Shown piece after piece: positions 5,268 through 5,276 of a stretch of 5,276 bases of DNA; the first letter of the stretch is position 1; each line of letters opens with the position of its first letter. The translations under genes and the position numbers were made by a program. This DNA comes from an uncultured Verrucomicrobiales bacterium (GTDB lineage Bacteria > Verrucomicrobiota > Verrucomicrobiia > Verrucomicrobiales > Akkermansiaceae). Location of the stretch: positions 1-5,276 of the forward strand of contig CALFTQ010000180.1 in the NCBI GenBank assembly GCA_937916135.1, read 5' to 3'. Under the pieces are notes generated by a model. It saw only the letters and a list, made by a program, of their open reading frames with translations, made no database searches and had not been told where the DNA came from.

Positions 5268-5276
5268 AAATAACGG

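Noticed and set aside
1..5276. Search by eye for CRISPR arrays, tRNA genes, transposases and toxin-antitoxin pairs
   Set aside because: No regularly spaced repeats, tRNA-like cloverleaf, transposase motif or small paired genes were found; the space is filled by the listed genes.

Overview
The window is GC-rich bacterial chromosome with ordinary bacterial coding density. It holds four plus-strand genes and one minus-strand gene. Four features suggest a Gram-negative member of the PVC superphylum, perhaps a Verrucomicrobiota/Akkermansia-like lineage: sigma70-type promoters, no Shine-Dalgarno sequence before any of the four visible starts, a CdsA with a divergent C-terminal signature, and a lipoprotein I do not recognise. 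That placement is an inference from style, not a proven assignment. The sigma70-type -35/-10 boxes argue against Bacteroidota, which also rarely use Shine-Dalgarno sequences.

Layout: (1) 1-1340, the C-terminal two thirds of a Rep/UvrD-type superfamily 1 DNA helicase, cut by the window edge. (2) 1341-1583, a non-coding interval with two adjacent hairpins and then a near-consensus promoter preceded by an A/T-rich tract. (3) 1584-2492 cdsA (CDP-diacylglycerol synthase) and 2500-3477 a diacylglycerol-kinase-family lipid kinase, 7 bases apart and probably co-transcribed. (4) 3576-4325, a WecG/TagA/CpsF (GT26) glycosyltransferase with its own predicted promoter. (5) 4329-5081 on the minus strand, an unrecognised predicted lipoprotein that converges on the glycosyltransferase with 3 bases between stop codons; its predicted promoter lies so close to the ATG that the transcript should be leaderless or nearly so. 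(6) 5082-5276, non-coding, ending in a perfect GC-rich palindrome that looks like a REP-type repeat.

The middle genes share an envelope theme. The lipid kinase would turn diacylglycerol into phosphatidic acid, and CdsA would activate phosphatidic acid to CDP-diacylglycerol for phospholipid synthesis. The GT26 enzyme would add a sugar to a lipid-linked intermediate for a surface polysaccharide, and the lipoprotein is probably membrane-anchored. I found no CRISPR array, tRNA, rRNA, transposase or phage gene. Nothing here is clearly a new system. The most distinctive items are the lipoprotein, the structured helicase-cdsA intergenic region, and the pattern of starts without Shine-Dalgarno sequences or leaders.
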